Source: CAZLYX01 sp964563885
GTDB lineage: Bacteria; Pseudomonadota; Gammaproteobacteria; Burkholderiales; Neisseriaceae
Assembly (NCBI GenBank): GCA_964563885.1
Contig: CAZLYX010000006.1
Coordinates: 1 to 55,363, forward strand
Direction: 5' to 3'
DNA: 55,363 nt
Positions 42,586-51,735 of the stretch are shown piece by piece; the first letter of the stretch is position 1; every line of letters starts with the position of its first letter. The notes below the pieces were generated by a model. The model saw only the letters and a program-made list of their open reading frames with translations, was not told the DNA's origin and made no database searches. The position numbers and the translations under genes were made by a program.

Positions 42586-44708
42586 TATTCTTTATTCTCC
42601 ACCAGTTCAGGTAAGGCGATTTTGACACAAGCGCCGCCATGTTCAATGTTGATTAGGCTGATACGACCGCCATGTTCCTCAATGATTTTCTTGACTACAG
42701 GCAAGCCTAGACCTGTGCCGGTAGGTTTGTCGGTAACATAAGGCTCAAAAGCATTTTTTAGCATCTCTTTGCTAAAATTTTTACCATTATTGCAGACTTC
42801 CAAGATAACTTTGTTTTTATCGTTAGAGTGAGTGCTGATGTGTACCTGAGGAACGAGCTCATCTTGAGCAGCTTCGGCAGCATTCTTAAAAAGATTGTGC
42901 AAAACTTGGCGTAATGAACCAGCGTCGGCATTAATGAATGTAGGTATATTACTTAATTCCACGCTAAATGTACATGAGCTACCCTCATAGAGTACCAAGA
43001 TTTCTTCCACTAGACAGTTTAGATTTAGTTTCGTTAAGGTTAAACTAGGCCCGCGAGCATAGTTTCTAAAAGCTTCTACCATTTCTTTCATGGCATCTAC
43101 TTGCTTAACAATGGTATCGGTTGAGCGGGTTAGAAACTGAGCGTCTTGTTCATTTAATTTATCATGCAGTTTCCATGCTAAACGTTCGGCAGAAAGCTGA
43201 ATGGGGGTGAGTGGGTTGCGGATTTCATGTGCTAACCGTTTTGCGACTTCGCCCCAAGCTGCTTCTTTTTGCGCACGCACCAACATAGTGACATCATCAA
43301 ATACAACGACTAATCCATCGCTGCTGTCTATTGGCAGAGCTGTGGTTTTAGCCAGTAAAATTCGCGCTTCATCAGGTGAGGGATAGTTGATTTCCTGTGG
43401 CTTATCCGCTTGGGCGGTGGCTAATATTTCGGCAAAAGTTTCTACTATAATGGCATTTTGCGGCGATTTATGCGCCCATTGTTGATAATCGGAACCAATC
43501 ATTGAGGCCAGTGAAACCCCTAAAATGTCTTCAGCGCGGTGGTTATAAGTTTTCAGGTGGCCTTTGTTATCAATAGTCATGACACCTGTCGTGAGGCTTT
43601 CGAGTACACATTCTAGGTAATGACGTGCCGCTTCTTGTTCGATTCGATTGCGCTCTGTGGTGCTTTGAGCAATTTGCAGTTGCTCAGTCATATGGTTGAA
43701 AAGATGCGTTAGCCTGCCTAATTCGTCGGGACGGTAAATAGGGCGTTTTTGGCTAAAGTCCCCTTGAGCTACTGCGCGTGCGCCTTCGGCTAAAGATAAA
43801 ATAGGCTCAACAAAACGGCGTGCAAAATAAAGCGCCGCTACTAAAGCTAAGGTAATAGAAAGTAGTGTGGCAATGAGTAAAGTGATAACGAAAAAGGTTT
43901 GTAGGCCTTTTTTTGCATAGCTTAATTCGGCGTATTTGCCGCGTGCTGCTTCAATCAGTGAGGCATCGCGGGTGACGTGGGCGGGAAGTGGTTCGCGAAA
44001 AAATAAGGCATATTGCTGTTGATTGCGATCAGGTAGCCTCAGCCAGCCTTGGGCATATAGGATGTTGGCTAGGTTTTCAATATCGAGAGATGCTTGTTTT
44101 TGCATCAACTGTTTGCGTGTTTCGCTATCGAGCAGCGGAGGATTGAGTTGTAATGGGTTGCGTTCGCTGACAATTTTGTTGGTGGAAATGTTGTAAATAG
44201 TAAGCTGAGCAAAGGGTTGCTCTCCAGCTAAAGTATCCAGCGCTGCTCGTGGAGGTTTCCCTCGTCGTATGGTTTGAGCGATGGTTTCATTGAGGTTAGC
44301 GGCTTTACGACCGCTATTTTCTAAGGATAAATTAAGTGCAGATTTACTCAAAGACACGCCGCGCTCAAGCGCTTCTTTAGTGTCATTGCCAAACCAAGAA
44401 TTGATGCTGTGGGTAATAAATTGAGTGGAAACGCCAAATAAAAATAAGCCTGGTAACACTGCTACTAAGGTAAACATCAGGGCTAAGCGGCGGGCGATTT
44501 TGGAGCCAAAGATATTGTTGCGTCTGTCGTTTAATAGTTGCCAAATGTACCGAGCCAAAACCAAAAATAGAATAATGATGAGAAAACCACAAAAGCCGAT
44601 AATCCACCAGAAATAGTCGGCAAGTTTGCTGGCGTTGCCTGTGGCTAACGTTAAGAGATAAAGCCCGGCAACTGCTAAGGTAGCTGTGATCAATAAAAAG
44701 CGCCGCAT
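42585..44708 (-). CDS. ntrY: NtrY-type sensor histidine kinase
   Basis: A 707-residue membrane kinase. N-terminal helices lie at about 5-22, 32-54 and 75-95, then a periplasmic region of about 170 residues and a helix at 270-296, HAMP (about 297-350), PAS (about 360-475) and the kinase core. The phosphoacceptor is His494 in AHEIRNPLTPIQLSAERL, followed by NLFKNAAEAA (N box) and GTGLGLPVVKKIIEEHGG (G box). It is cognate to ntrX, which starts within its stop codon. The signal sensed is not known from sequence. Confidence 0.93.
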   Translation of the reverse strand: MRRFLLITATLAVAGLYLLTLATGNASKLADYFWWIIGFCGFLIIILFLVLARYIWQLLNDRRNNIFGSKIARRLALMFTLVAVLPGLFLFGVSTQFITHSINSWFGNDTKEALERGVSLSKSALNLSLENSGRKAANLNETIAQTIRRGKPPRAALDTLAGEQPFAQLTIYNISTNKIVSERNPLQLNPPLLDSETRKQLMQKQASLDIENLANILYAQGWLRLPDRNQQQYALFFREPLPAHVTRDASLIEAARGKYAELSYAKKGLQTFFVITLLIATLLSITLALVAALYFARRFVEPILSLAEGARAVAQGDFSQKRPIYRPDELGRLTHLFNHMTEQLQIAQSTTERNRIEQEAARHYLECVLESLTTGVMTIDNKGHLKTYNHRAEDILGVSLASMIGSDYQQWAHKSPQNAIIVETFAEILATAQADKPQEINYPSPDEARILLAKTTALPIDSSDGLVVVFDDVTMLVRAQKEAAWGEVAKRLAHEIRNPLTPIQLSAERLAWKLHDKLNEQDAQFLTRSTDTIVKQVDAMKEMVEAFRNYARGPSLTLTKLNLNCLVEEILVLYEGSSCTFSVELSNIPTFINADAGSLRQVLHNLFKNAAEAAQDELVPQVHISTHSNDKNKVILEVCNNGKNFSKEMLKNAFEPYVTDKPTGTGLGLPVVKKIIEEHGGRISLINIEHGGACVKIALPELVENKE

Positions 44709-44711
44709 GGC

Positions 44712-45311
44712 TTAATCCTTGGTGATTTTTAAAGGCTTCCAGCCGGAATCTAAGTTCCAGATTTTAGAGTTAAGAGCGTTTATTTGAAAGGGCTTGGGTA
44801 ATTGCTTGGTGCTCAAAGTGAGACGGATATCTGCTCTGACAGTGTTAGGAGTGTTGTTGCTTAAAGCGCCCTGATTGAGCACTGTCCAGTTGGCAATCGC
44901 ACCAATGCCGCGAAGGGCGGTATCAAGACCATTGTATTCTGTGGAAAACGTGCCCACAGTCACCCGATAACGGTTGTTGATCGGATGATAAGAAAGTTTG
45001 TAGGTAATCTGATTGTCGGTGCTGACCAATTGCCCAATCCGGAAACGATAAGAGGCTAATGAGGGGGCATTTAATTGATAGGATAAGTCGAAATTTAGTG
45101 GCACACCTTGGTGTAATACCTGTTTCAATTGCTCGGGCAAGTCGGTTTTAAAGCGGCTGCTGATTGCCAATTGACCTTCAGGAGTGATGTCGCTCTGCGC
45201 GCGGACAATGCTAATGCCTTCGGCTGTGGCATCGTTAGACAACGCCAGCAGCAAAATGGGTAGCATCAACAGCGTATTACTGTTTTTCAATAAGCGCGTA
45301 AAAAAAGCCAT
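44712..45311 (-). CDS. DUF4390 domain-containing exported protein
   Basis: A 199-residue protein with a signal peptide (MAFFTRLLKNSNTLLMLPILLLALSNDATAEG) and a DUF4390 body; such genes usually stand upstream of ntrY. It starts 35 bases inside the end of rsmB, in another frame, and stops 3 bases before ntrY, so rsmB, this gene, ntrY and ntrX are tightly packed. ATG 45311 is preferred because it opens the signal peptide; ATG 45323 is possible. No role is established; a link to periplasmic sensing by NtrY is conceivable. Confidence 0.8.
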   Translation of the reverse strand: MAFFTRLLKNSNTLLMLPILLLALSNDATAEGISIVRAQSDITPEGQLAISSRFKTDLPEQLKQVLHQGVPLNFDLSYQLNAPSLASYRFRIGQLVSTDNQITYKLSYHPINNRYRVTVGTFSTEYNGLDTALRGIGAIANWTVLNQGALSNNTPNTVRADIRLTLSTKQLPKPFQINALNSKIWNLDSGWKPLKITKD

Positions 45312-46533
45312 CTTGTTTATCATTGGGCAAGAGCACATGTGATTCGCGACAGCGAGCATCGGCATGGCGGTTTAAAAAGGCGTGCAGTTGTTGTTGGTTT
45401 TCTTCTTCAAAAATGGAGCAGGTTGCCAAAAGCATGCGGCCACCCGGTTTTAAAGTTTGCCAGAGTGCATTAAGCAGAGGTTCTTGTTGGCGGGCTGTTT
45501 TGGCAGCATCAGTAGGGCGGCGTAGCCATTTTATGTCTGGATGTCGGCGTATCACGCCAGAGGCGGTACACGGTAGGTCAGCCAGAATAGCATCATATGG
45601 CTGTCCATCATACCATGCACCTAAATCCTGTGCAGGTGCTGCGACTAAGGTCGCCTGAAAGCCTAAACGATCAAGATTGCTTTGAACGCGGGTAAGGCGT
45701 TGTGCGTCTATGTCTAGGGCGGTGACATTACAGTCGGCCAGTTCAAGTAAGTGGCCAGTTTTACCACCAGGTGCGGCGCAGGCATCAAGAATGCGCTCAC
45801 CATTTTGTGGAGCCAATAAATAAGCTGCTTGCTGGGCGCCAAAGTCTTGTACGGATACTGTGCCTTCTTCAAATCCAGGCAGCTGGCTAACAGGTGCGGG
45901 CTGATTGAGCTTAATGGTGTAATCGCCCAGGGTTTTGCCATCTAATCCAACTGCTTGTAGCTGCTCTATATAATGCTCCGCAGTGGTGTGGCGACAGTTG
46001 ATGCGCAAGGTCATGGGCGGATGGTTGGTGCAGGCAGTGATAATATTGTGCCAGTGTTTTGGATAATGGTCTTTCAGGTAGCCTGATAGCCATTCTGGCA
46101 TGTTGTATTTTGCTACTTCGTCGGTTTTGCATTTGCTGTTGAGCGTGTCTTTTTCTCGCTGAAAACGGCGTAAAATGGCGTTAGCAAAGGAGCGATATTG
46201 ACCTTGATCGATGCGAGCAACTTGGCTCACTGCTTCGTTGACCACTGCGTGTGCGGCGTTTCGGCTATGATTGAGCTGATATAGCGCCACTATAAGCAGG
46301 CTTTCTAGCTGCTGATTATCAATGGGCTTATTCAGCATTTCTGCAAGCATAAAGCGTAGGCTACCTGAAAAACGTTGGCAACCAAAAGCCATGTCTTGCA
46401 ATGCGCCTTTGTCTTGTGGCGAGAGCTGGGGATGAGCAGCAAAGATGCTGGACAATTCGTCTGATAAGTTGTGCCCAGCACGCACCGCCATCACGGTTTG
46501 TGCAGCCAGTTGTTGTGCTTCGGCCATGCTCAT
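45277..46533 (-). CDS. rsmB: 16S rRNA (cytosine(967)-C(5))-methyltransferase RsmB
   Basis: A 418-residue RNA m5C methyltransferase. The N-terminal NusB-like RNA-binding domain spans about 1-140 (LYQLNHSRNAAHAVVNEAV). The catalytic domain has DACAAPGGKTGHLLEL for SAM, and the two catalytic cysteines in DLPCTASGVIRRHPDIKW and LLATCSIFEEEN. It starts on the ATGA that ends fmt. Two exact DUS copies lie inside (46073 and 46358). Confidence 0.95.
   Translation of the reverse strand: MSMAEAQQLAAQTVMAVRAGHNLSDELSSIFAAHPQLSPQDKGALQDMAFGCQRFSGSLRFMLAEMLNKPIDNQQLESLLIVALYQLNHSRNAAHAVVNEAVSQVARIDQGQYRSFANAILRRFQREKDTLNSKCKTDEVAKYNMPEWLSGYLKDHYPKHWHNIITACTNHPPMTLRINCRHTTAEHYIEQLQAVGLDGKTLGDYTIKLNQPAPVSQLPGFEEGTVSVQDFGAQQAAYLLAPQNGERILDACAAPGGKTGHLLELADCNVTALDIDAQRLTRVQSNLDRLGFQATLVAAPAQDLGAWYDGQPYDAILADLPCTASGVIRRHPDIKWLRRPTDAAKTARQQEPLLNALWQTLKPGGRMLLATCSIFEEENQQQLHAFLNRHADARCRESHVLLPNDKQDGFFYALIEKQ
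46073..46084 (-). repeat. DNA uptake sequence inside rsmB (3' copy)
   Basis: Exact TTCAGGTAGCCT on the + strand; on the coding strand it encodes part of SGYLKDH. Confidence 0.85.
46358..46369 (+). repeat. DNA uptake sequence inside rsmB (5' copy)
   Basis: Exact AGGCTACCTGAA on the + strand; on the coding strand it encodes FSGSLR. Confidence 0.85.
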
Positions 46534-47453
46534 AATGTATCGCCTTTATTTAAAGTTCGGCCGGCAATGAAGGAGCGCGCGTCCATGGTTTTACTGCCAG
46601 CAGGCTGTAGCTCTAGAATGCGTAAGGCGTTATTGCCGCAAGCTACAACGATACCCTCGGCATCGCTAGATAATATTTCACCAACGGTGCCCGATTGCGT
46701 GAGCACTTCAGCGCGCCATATTTTAAGCGGCTTGCCATTATATTCTACCCAAGCGCCAGGTACTGGGTTGAAGGAGCGAATTTTACGTTCGATGATTTCG
46801 GCGGGGTTGTGCCAATTGATGCGCGCTTCTTCTTTGCTTAATTTGGCAGCATAAGTAACATTTTTTTCAGGCTGCGGTGTGGCTTTCAGGTAGCCTTGTT
46901 GCTGTAATTGCTTTAAATCGTTCACAATCGCAGCGGCGCCTAATTCCATTAATTCATCGTGCACTTTGGTAGCCGTGTCGAGCTGCTTAATAGGATAACG
47001 ATGTTCGCTGATGATGGCGCCTGTATCTAAACCCGCATCCATTTGCATGATGCAAACACCTGTTTCAGCGTCACCCGCTTCAATCGCGCGCTGGATAGGC
47101 GCAGCACCGCGCCAACGTGGTAATAATGAAGCATGGATATTCAGGCAGCCGTGAGTTGGTGTTTTGAGAATATTGTCTGGCAAAATCAAACCATAAGCAG
47201 CCACCACCATAATGTCGGCATTTTGTGCACGCAATAATTCTGCCGCTTCTTCGTTACGCAAAGAAGCGGGTTGAGCAATGTTCAAGCCCAAAGATAAAGC
47301 GGCCTGTTTGACTGCGCTGGGCTGCAATTGCATGCCGCGACCTTTGGGGCGATCGGGCTGAGTTAGCACTAACGAGATGTTGAAGCCAGCGGCGGCAATG
47401 GCTTGTAAAGCAGCAGCAGCGAAATCAGGCGTGCCAGCAAAAATCACATTCAT
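46530..47453 (-). CDS. fmt: methionyl-tRNA formyltransferase
   Basis: A 307-residue enzyme that formylates initiator Met-tRNA with 10-formyl-THF. The N-terminal hydrolase-like domain has IFAGTPDFAAAAL, VLTQPDRPKGRGM and the catalytic HASLLPRWRGAAPIQRAIEAGD; the C-terminal OB-fold tRNA-binding domain follows. It lies between def and rsmB, the usual order, and overlaps rsmB by four bases. An exact DUS is inside at 46885. Confidence 0.96.
   Translation of the reverse strand: MNVIFAGTPDFAAAALQAIAAAGFNISLVLTQPDRPKGRGMQLQPSAVKQAALSLGLNIAQPASLRNEEAAELLRAQNADIMVVAAYGLILPDNILKTPTHGCLNIHASLLPRWRGAAPIQRAIEAGDAETGVCIMQMDAGLDTGAIISEHRYPIKQLDTATKVHDELMELGAAAIVNDLKQLQQQGYLKATPQPEKNVTYAAKLSKEEARINWHNPAEIIERKIRSFNPVPGAWVEYNGKPLKIWRAEVLTQSGTVGEILSSDAEGIVVACGNNALRILELQPAGSKTMDARSFIAGRTLNKGDTL
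46885..46896 (-). repeat. DNA uptake sequence inside fmt
   Basis: Exact TTCAGGTAGCCT on the + strand; on the coding strand it encodes part of QGYLKATP. Confidence 0.85.
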
Positions 47454-47490
47454 AGTTAATCAACTCTATTGAAAGATGGGTGCGATGGTA

Positions 47491-47524
47491 TTCAGGTAGC
47501 CTCAGGTGTAAAAGGCTGCCTGAA
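47491..47524 (-). terminator. mixed DUS hairpin between def and fmt
   Basis: An exact DUS (47491-47502) pairs with the variant AGGCTGCCTGAA (47513-47524) through one G-T pair, with a 10-base loop, 3 bases past the def stop. It may attenuate transcription into fmt. Confidence 0.6.
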
Positions 47525-47527
47525 AGA

Positions 47528-48031
47528 TTACAAATCATGTTTGATGCGTTTTTTTAGCTTGGTTTTGATGCGATCTTGCTTGAGAACTGATAAATACTCG
47601 ACAAATACTTTGCCAATCAAATGATCTAATTCATGTTGAATGCAAATCGCGAGCAAGCCTTCAGCTTCTAAGGTGAACTTCTCACCTTGTTCGTTTAGTG
47701 CCTCAACGGTTACTCGTTCTGCTCGCGTTACGGAATCGTAAATACCAGGCACACTTAAGCAGCCTTCTTCATAAGTGGTCTCGCCGTCTTTTTGAGTAAT
47801 ATTCGGATTGATTAAAACCAGTAATTGGTTATGTTCTTCGGATAAGTCGATGACGACCACGCGCTTGTGTACGTTAACTTGAGTTGCCGCCAAACCGATA
47901 CCATGGGCTTCATACATGGTTTCTGCCATATCAGTAACCAGTGTGCGAATATCGTCATCCACTTGTGCTACTGGCTTGGCGATTTTGTGGAGGCGCTCGT
48001 CTGGATATTTTAAAATGTTTAGTAGTGCCAT
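47528..48031 (-). CDS. def: peptide deformylase
   Basis: A 167-residue metal hydrolase that removes the formyl group from nascent N-termini. All three motifs are present: GIGLAATQ (44-51), EGCLSVPG with metal ligand Cys91, and QHELDHLIG with ligands His133 and His137 and catalytic Glu134. It is the first gene of the def-fmt-rsmB cluster, divergent from the LysM gene. Confidence 0.96.
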   Translation of the reverse strand: MALLNILKYPDERLHKIAKPVAQVDDDIRTLVTDMAETMYEAHGIGLAATQVNVHKRVVVIDLSEEHNQLLVLINPNITQKDGETTYEEGCLSVPGIYDSVTRAERVTVEALNEQGEKFTLEAEGLLAICIQHELDHLIGKVFVEYLSVLKQDRIKTKLKKRIKHDL

Positions 48032-48196
48032 TGCTAATCTCTAAGGTTATTTTTGTGGTGTGTAATAATTTAAATTATGGAAGCGCCTACATTCAGTGAT
48101 AAAATGACTGCTTAAATTTCAGCCAGTTTTATCATTAAAGCTGGTTTTCTATAACTCTATGATGACTTATCGAATTATTTCAAGGGGGAGTTCGTC

Positions 48197-49468
48197 ATGC
48201 AAAAGCGTATTATAACCTTGCTTTGCGCTGCTAGCTTAGCAATTTCTGCCTCGGCTTTCGCCGAGCAGTTGAAAATCAGACCAAACGCACCTACACGTTA
48301 TGTAGTGAAATCTGGTGATACTTTATGGGGGATTTCTGGGAAATTCTTGTACAGCCCATGGCAATGGAACAGCTTATGGGGCGCTAATCGTAGCCAAATT
48401 CGCAATCCACATCAGATCTACCCAGGGCAAGTGTTGGTTTTACGCTACGTTAATGGTCAGCCACGTTTAGGTTTTGAGGGCAGTGCTGGTGACAGTGCAA
48501 TTACAACAATTAAACTCAGCCCGCGCGTGCGTGAAGTATCTTCTGGTTATGGCATTCAAACCATTAATATGAATTTCTACCGTATGTTTATGCAACATCC
48601 GCAGATTATCCCACAGGCTCAAACGCAAGAAGCGCCACGCTTAGTGAGTGGTCCAGATGATCGTACGATGTACTCACGCGGTGACCGAGTTTATGCGATG
48701 GATATTAAAGAGCCCGGCCGCTACTTAGTTTATCGTGCAGTAAAAGATGTTCTGGATCCAGATACCAATAAGTATTTGGGTCAAGAAGTGGTGTTCAGCG
48801 GTCAAGTATCAACTTTGCCCTATACCAACAGCGCGTTAGCGTTGAGTAGCGAGAAAGATACAACGGAGCTAGAAGAAGGTGAATACTACACTCGTAAGCA
48901 CCCGATGTTAAAAGTGCCAACGCAAACAGCTCAGCCCATGATGGTAGAAGAAGCTGTTTCAGAAATTCGCAAGGGCGACTACCTGTTGAAAATGACTGAC
49001 GAAGGCGACAGCTTTAATATGATGCCGCATGCGCCAACGAAGCAGGTTACGGCTAAAGTGGTGTCTATTTATGATGGTGTACGCGAATCAGGTCAATTCC
49101 AAACCATTACCTTGAATAAAGGTGAAGTTGATGGTTTAGATAAAGGCACTGTATTAAGTATTTATAAACGCAGTCGTCAAACTAAATTAGATTTTGAAGA
49201 CGGCAAAAAAGGCTCACGTGCGGTGCTGAAGTATGTGTCTATTCCTGCTGAAGAAGTAGGTTTAGCGATGGTTTATCGTGCCGGTGAAAATGTGTCATCA
49301 GCTCTTATTTTAAATACAAACGCAAGCATTAGTATCGGCGACATCTTAACTGAGCCGGGTCATGATTTAGACAACATGCCTGACGATGGTGTGCATGTGC
49401 CGAATGAACCACAGGAATCTCATAGCTACGAACATAATCAACACAATATCAAAAGTAATATTAAATAA
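48197..49468 (+). CDS. LysM domain-containing exported protein
   Basis: A 423-residue exported protein: signal peptide to about residue 23 (SAFA-EQ), a LysM peptidoglycan-binding domain at about 35-83 (YVVKSGDTLWGISGKFLYSPWQWNSLWGANRSQIRNPHQIYPGQVLVL), then a long region without a recognised domain. A polar tail ends it. Such proteins lie beside dprA in many Betaproteobacteria; the function is unknown. CAAGGGGGAG lies 7 bases before the ATG. A palindromic terminator follows. Confidence 0.88.
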   Translation: MQKRIITLLCAASLAISASAFAEQLKIRPNAPTRYVVKSGDTLWGISGKFLYSPWQWNSLWGANRSQIRNPHQIYPGQVLVLRYVNGQPRLGFEGSAGDSAITTIKLSPRVREVSSGYGIQTINMNFYRMFMQHPQIIPQAQTQEAPRLVSGPDDRTMYSRGDRVYAMDIKEPGRYLVYRAVKDVLDPDTNKYLGQEVVFSGQVSTLPYTNSALALSSEKDTTELEEGEYYTRKHPMLKVPTQTAQPMMVEEAVSEIRKGDYLLKMTDEGDSFNMMPHAPTKQVTAKVVSIYDGVRESGQFQTITLNKGEVDGLDKGTVLSIYKRSRQTKLDFEDGKKGSRAVLKYVSIPAEEVGLAMVYRAGENVSSALILNTNASISIGDILTEPGHDLDNMPDDGVHVPNEPQESHSYEHNQHNIKSNIK

Positions 49469-49489
49469 AAATAAGAAGTAGTAATATAT

Positions 49490-49517
49490 AAAAACACACG
49501 GCATGCCGTGTGTTTTT
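49490..49517 (+). terminator. palindromic terminator of the LysM gene
   Basis: A perfect 28-base palindrome (AAAAACACACGGCA mirrored) ending in T5; no DUS. Confidence 0.8.
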
Positions 49518-49634
49518 ATACTAAAATGGTTACTGTATTTATTTTTAGATAAATAATAATCATGTGTTGATATTAAAAGTAATGATTGCATGACATTAAA
49601 CACTTTAGCTAATAAGCTACCTGAAAGGGGAGTT

Positions 49635-50816
49635 ATGGTTAATTCTCAACAAGAACGGGAAGCATGGGTGCAATTGGCGTTCACGCCTTATGTTGGCCCC
49701 GAAACCTTTTTACTGTTAATTAAACATTATGGTTCGGCTGAAATGGCTTTGCGCGCGCCTGCAGCAGAAATTGAACGTATTGTTCGTTATAAGCAAGCCG
49801 TTCGCGCTTGGAAGGGTGAAGATCAATCAGCGCAATCAGCAGCAGAAAAAGCATGGCGTTGGGCGGAGCAGCAGGCTTGCCACCTGTTATTATTAAGTGA
49901 CTCGGTGTTTCCTACCATGCTCTCAGAGGGCATGACTCCACCTCCCTTACTTTTTCTACGCGGAACGCTGTCTTGCTTGCAACGGCCTGCAGTTGCAATA
50001 GTGGGTAGTAGGCATGCAACGCCACAAGCGCAGCGTATTGCACAAGATTTTGGACGGGCTTTGTCTGCAAAAGGGATTGTGGTTGTATCTGGCATGGCTT
50101 CAGGTATTGATACCGCAGCACACCAAGGCGCATTGCAAGCAGAGGGGGGAACCATTGCTGTATTGGGAACGGGCATAGACCGTGTTTATCCACGATCAAA
50201 CCATGAGTTGGCTTATAGCATTGCAGAAAAAGGTTTGTTGGTATCAGAGTTTCCGTTGGGCACGCGTCCGCTGGCGGCTAATTTTCCCCGTCGAAATCGG
50301 ATTATCGCTGGCTTGAGTTCAGCTACTTTGGTAGTTGAAGCAGCGCTTGAATCTGGGTCGCTGATTACTGCTCGGTTGGCGTCGGAAATGGGGCGAGAAG
50401 TGATGGCGATACCTGGCTCAATTGATAATCCGCACAGCAAAGGGTGTCATAAATTAATTAAAGAAGGTGCAAAATTGGTTGAATGTATAGAAGACATCAT
50501 TGTTGAATGCTCATGGCCCTTAGGCTTTGAAGCTAAAGCACAGCCAATGCTTACGCCAATTGTGAATCAACGCACTGCTGAAGATGATGTTGACAAAAAA
50601 CATAAACTTGAAAAGCAGGTGCCGACGCATACGCAACCAGAAAATCAAACAGAAGACTTGTTGACAGCCATGGGTTTCGACCCAGTACATCCAGATAGTT
50701 TGGCAGAAAGTTTAGAGAGAGCCGCCGGTGATATTTATGCTGAACTGTTAGAGTTGGAGTTGGCCGGTGCCGTGGCTATTGTTCCGGGCGGGCGTTATCA
50801 ACGTATTTTGCGCTAA
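49635..50816 (+). CDS. dprA: DNA-processing protein DprA
   Basis: A 393-residue DprA, which binds incoming single-stranded DNA and loads RecA during natural transformation. The N-terminal helical domain is followed by the Rossmann-like core (VAIVGSRHATPQA, VVSGMASGIDTAAHQGAL, GTIAVLGTGIDRVYPRSN, LVSEFPLGTRPLAANFPRRNRIIAGLS) and a C-terminal winged-helix (DL/DprA_WH) domain. ATG 49635 is chosen because GGGGAG lies just upstream; a start at 49590 would add 15 poor residues. A near-DUS (AAGCTACCTGAA) abuts the ribosome binding site. Confidence 0.94.
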   Translation: MVNSQQEREAWVQLAFTPYVGPETFLLLIKHYGSAEMALRAPAAEIERIVRYKQAVRAWKGEDQSAQSAAEKAWRWAEQQACHLLLLSDSVFPTMLSEGMTPPPLLFLRGTLSCLQRPAVAIVGSRHATPQAQRIAQDFGRALSAKGIVVVSGMASGIDTAAHQGALQAEGGTIAVLGTGIDRVYPRSNHELAYSIAEKGLLVSEFPLGTRPLAANFPRRNRIIAGLSSATLVVEAALESGSLITARLASEMGREVMAIPGSIDNPHSKGCHKLIKEGAKLVECIEDIIVECSWPLGFEAKAQPMLTPIVNQRTAEDDVDKKHKLEKQVPTHTQPENQTEDLLTAMGFDPVHPDSLAESLERAAGDIYAELLELELAGAVAIVPGGRYQRILR

Positions 50817-51012
50817 TATAAAAATAACTTTTAGAGTGAGACTTTAAAGTAAATAAACAGAGCTTATATATTACCTAACAGATGGCTAAAGGTTGCTTTT
50901 TGAGAACCGCTCATTTAGTATTGGCACGGTTTGTAATTAGAATTAAAAAGCTGGGTATTCACTTTAGTGTAAGATTTTAAGAGACTGCCTGAAGTCTGAT
51001 CGGAAAATCCGA

Positions 51013-51018
51013 TATAAT
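51013..51018 (+). promoter_or_regulatory. candidate -10 element of the smg promoter
   Basis: TATAAT 38 bases before the smg start codon, but no good -35 at 17 bases. An inverted repeat ATCGGA-AAA-TCCGAT (50999-51013) abuts it and could be an operator or chance. Confidence 0.35.
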
Positions 51019-51055
51019 AAAAGCATTCGGCATGATTGCCAGTTAGGGGGACATT

Positions 51056-51511
51056 ATGGAAGAAGTGATTGCTTTTTTAATCGAGCATTTCCAAGACATA
51101 GATGCTTGTCCGCCAGCCAATGACTTAGGTCAATTGCTTGAAGAAGTGGGGTTTGATGATGCTGAAATCGGCAATGCCTTGATGTTTTTAGAGGTATTGA
51201 GCGATTTACCGGTTGCACCTTTAGAAGAGCAATCTAGTGGAGCAATGCGTGTTTATTGCCCTGAAGAACTGGATGCTTTACCGCAAGACATACTGGGATT
51301 GTTGCACTTTTTGGAACAAGCCGATGCCATTAATTCAGTGCAACGTGAATTTGTTATCCATGCATTATTACATTTGCCGGCTGAAGAAATTGATTTGAAC
51401 ACAGCTAAGGTATTGGCTTTGCTGGTATTGTGGGCACATCGTTCAGAATTACCAATTCTTATTGGTGATGAGTTGATGGTCGCGCTACATGGCAAAGCTG
51501 TTATGCATTAA
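51056..51511 (+). CDS. smg: Smg family protein (DUF494)
   Basis: A 151-residue acidic, mostly helical protein of the Smg/DUF494 family (EEVIAFLIEHFQD at the N-terminus; CPEELDALPQDILGLLHFLEQ and LPILIGDELMVALHGK later). Its function is unknown. It lies between dprA and topA, as in E. coli and other Proteobacteria. AGGGGGA is the ribosome binding site. Confidence 0.9.
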   Translation: MEEVIAFLIEHFQDIDACPPANDLGQLLEEVGFDDAEIGNALMFLEVLSDLPVAPLEEQSSGAMRVYCPEELDALPQDILGLLHFLEQADAINSVQREFVIHALLHLPAEEIDLNTAKVLALLVLWAHRSELPILIGDELMVALHGKAVMH

Positions 51512-51520
51512 CCTAAATTA

Positions 51521-51553
51521 TTAATTAGGCTGCTTTTCAGGCAGCCTAATTAA
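51521..51553 (+). terminator. terminator of smg with variant DUS
   Basis: 13-bp perfect stem (51521-51533 and 51541-51553). The loop and right arm form TTTCAGGCAGCCT, the AGGCTGCCTGAA variant. Confidence 0.65.
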
Positions 51554-51735
51554 TTTAAAACATTGTGCAGTAATACAATACTTGTTTAAGATGCTCATAT
51601 CATTGTTTGGGTTGCCTTTGCTTTTTCACGTAGCTTAAATTAAAAAATATAGTGTTTAAGAGAATAGGCAGCTTGCCTACTTAAATTATCACAATCAACG
51701 TTAATAAAATCAACTGGATCACTAGAGTACTCACT

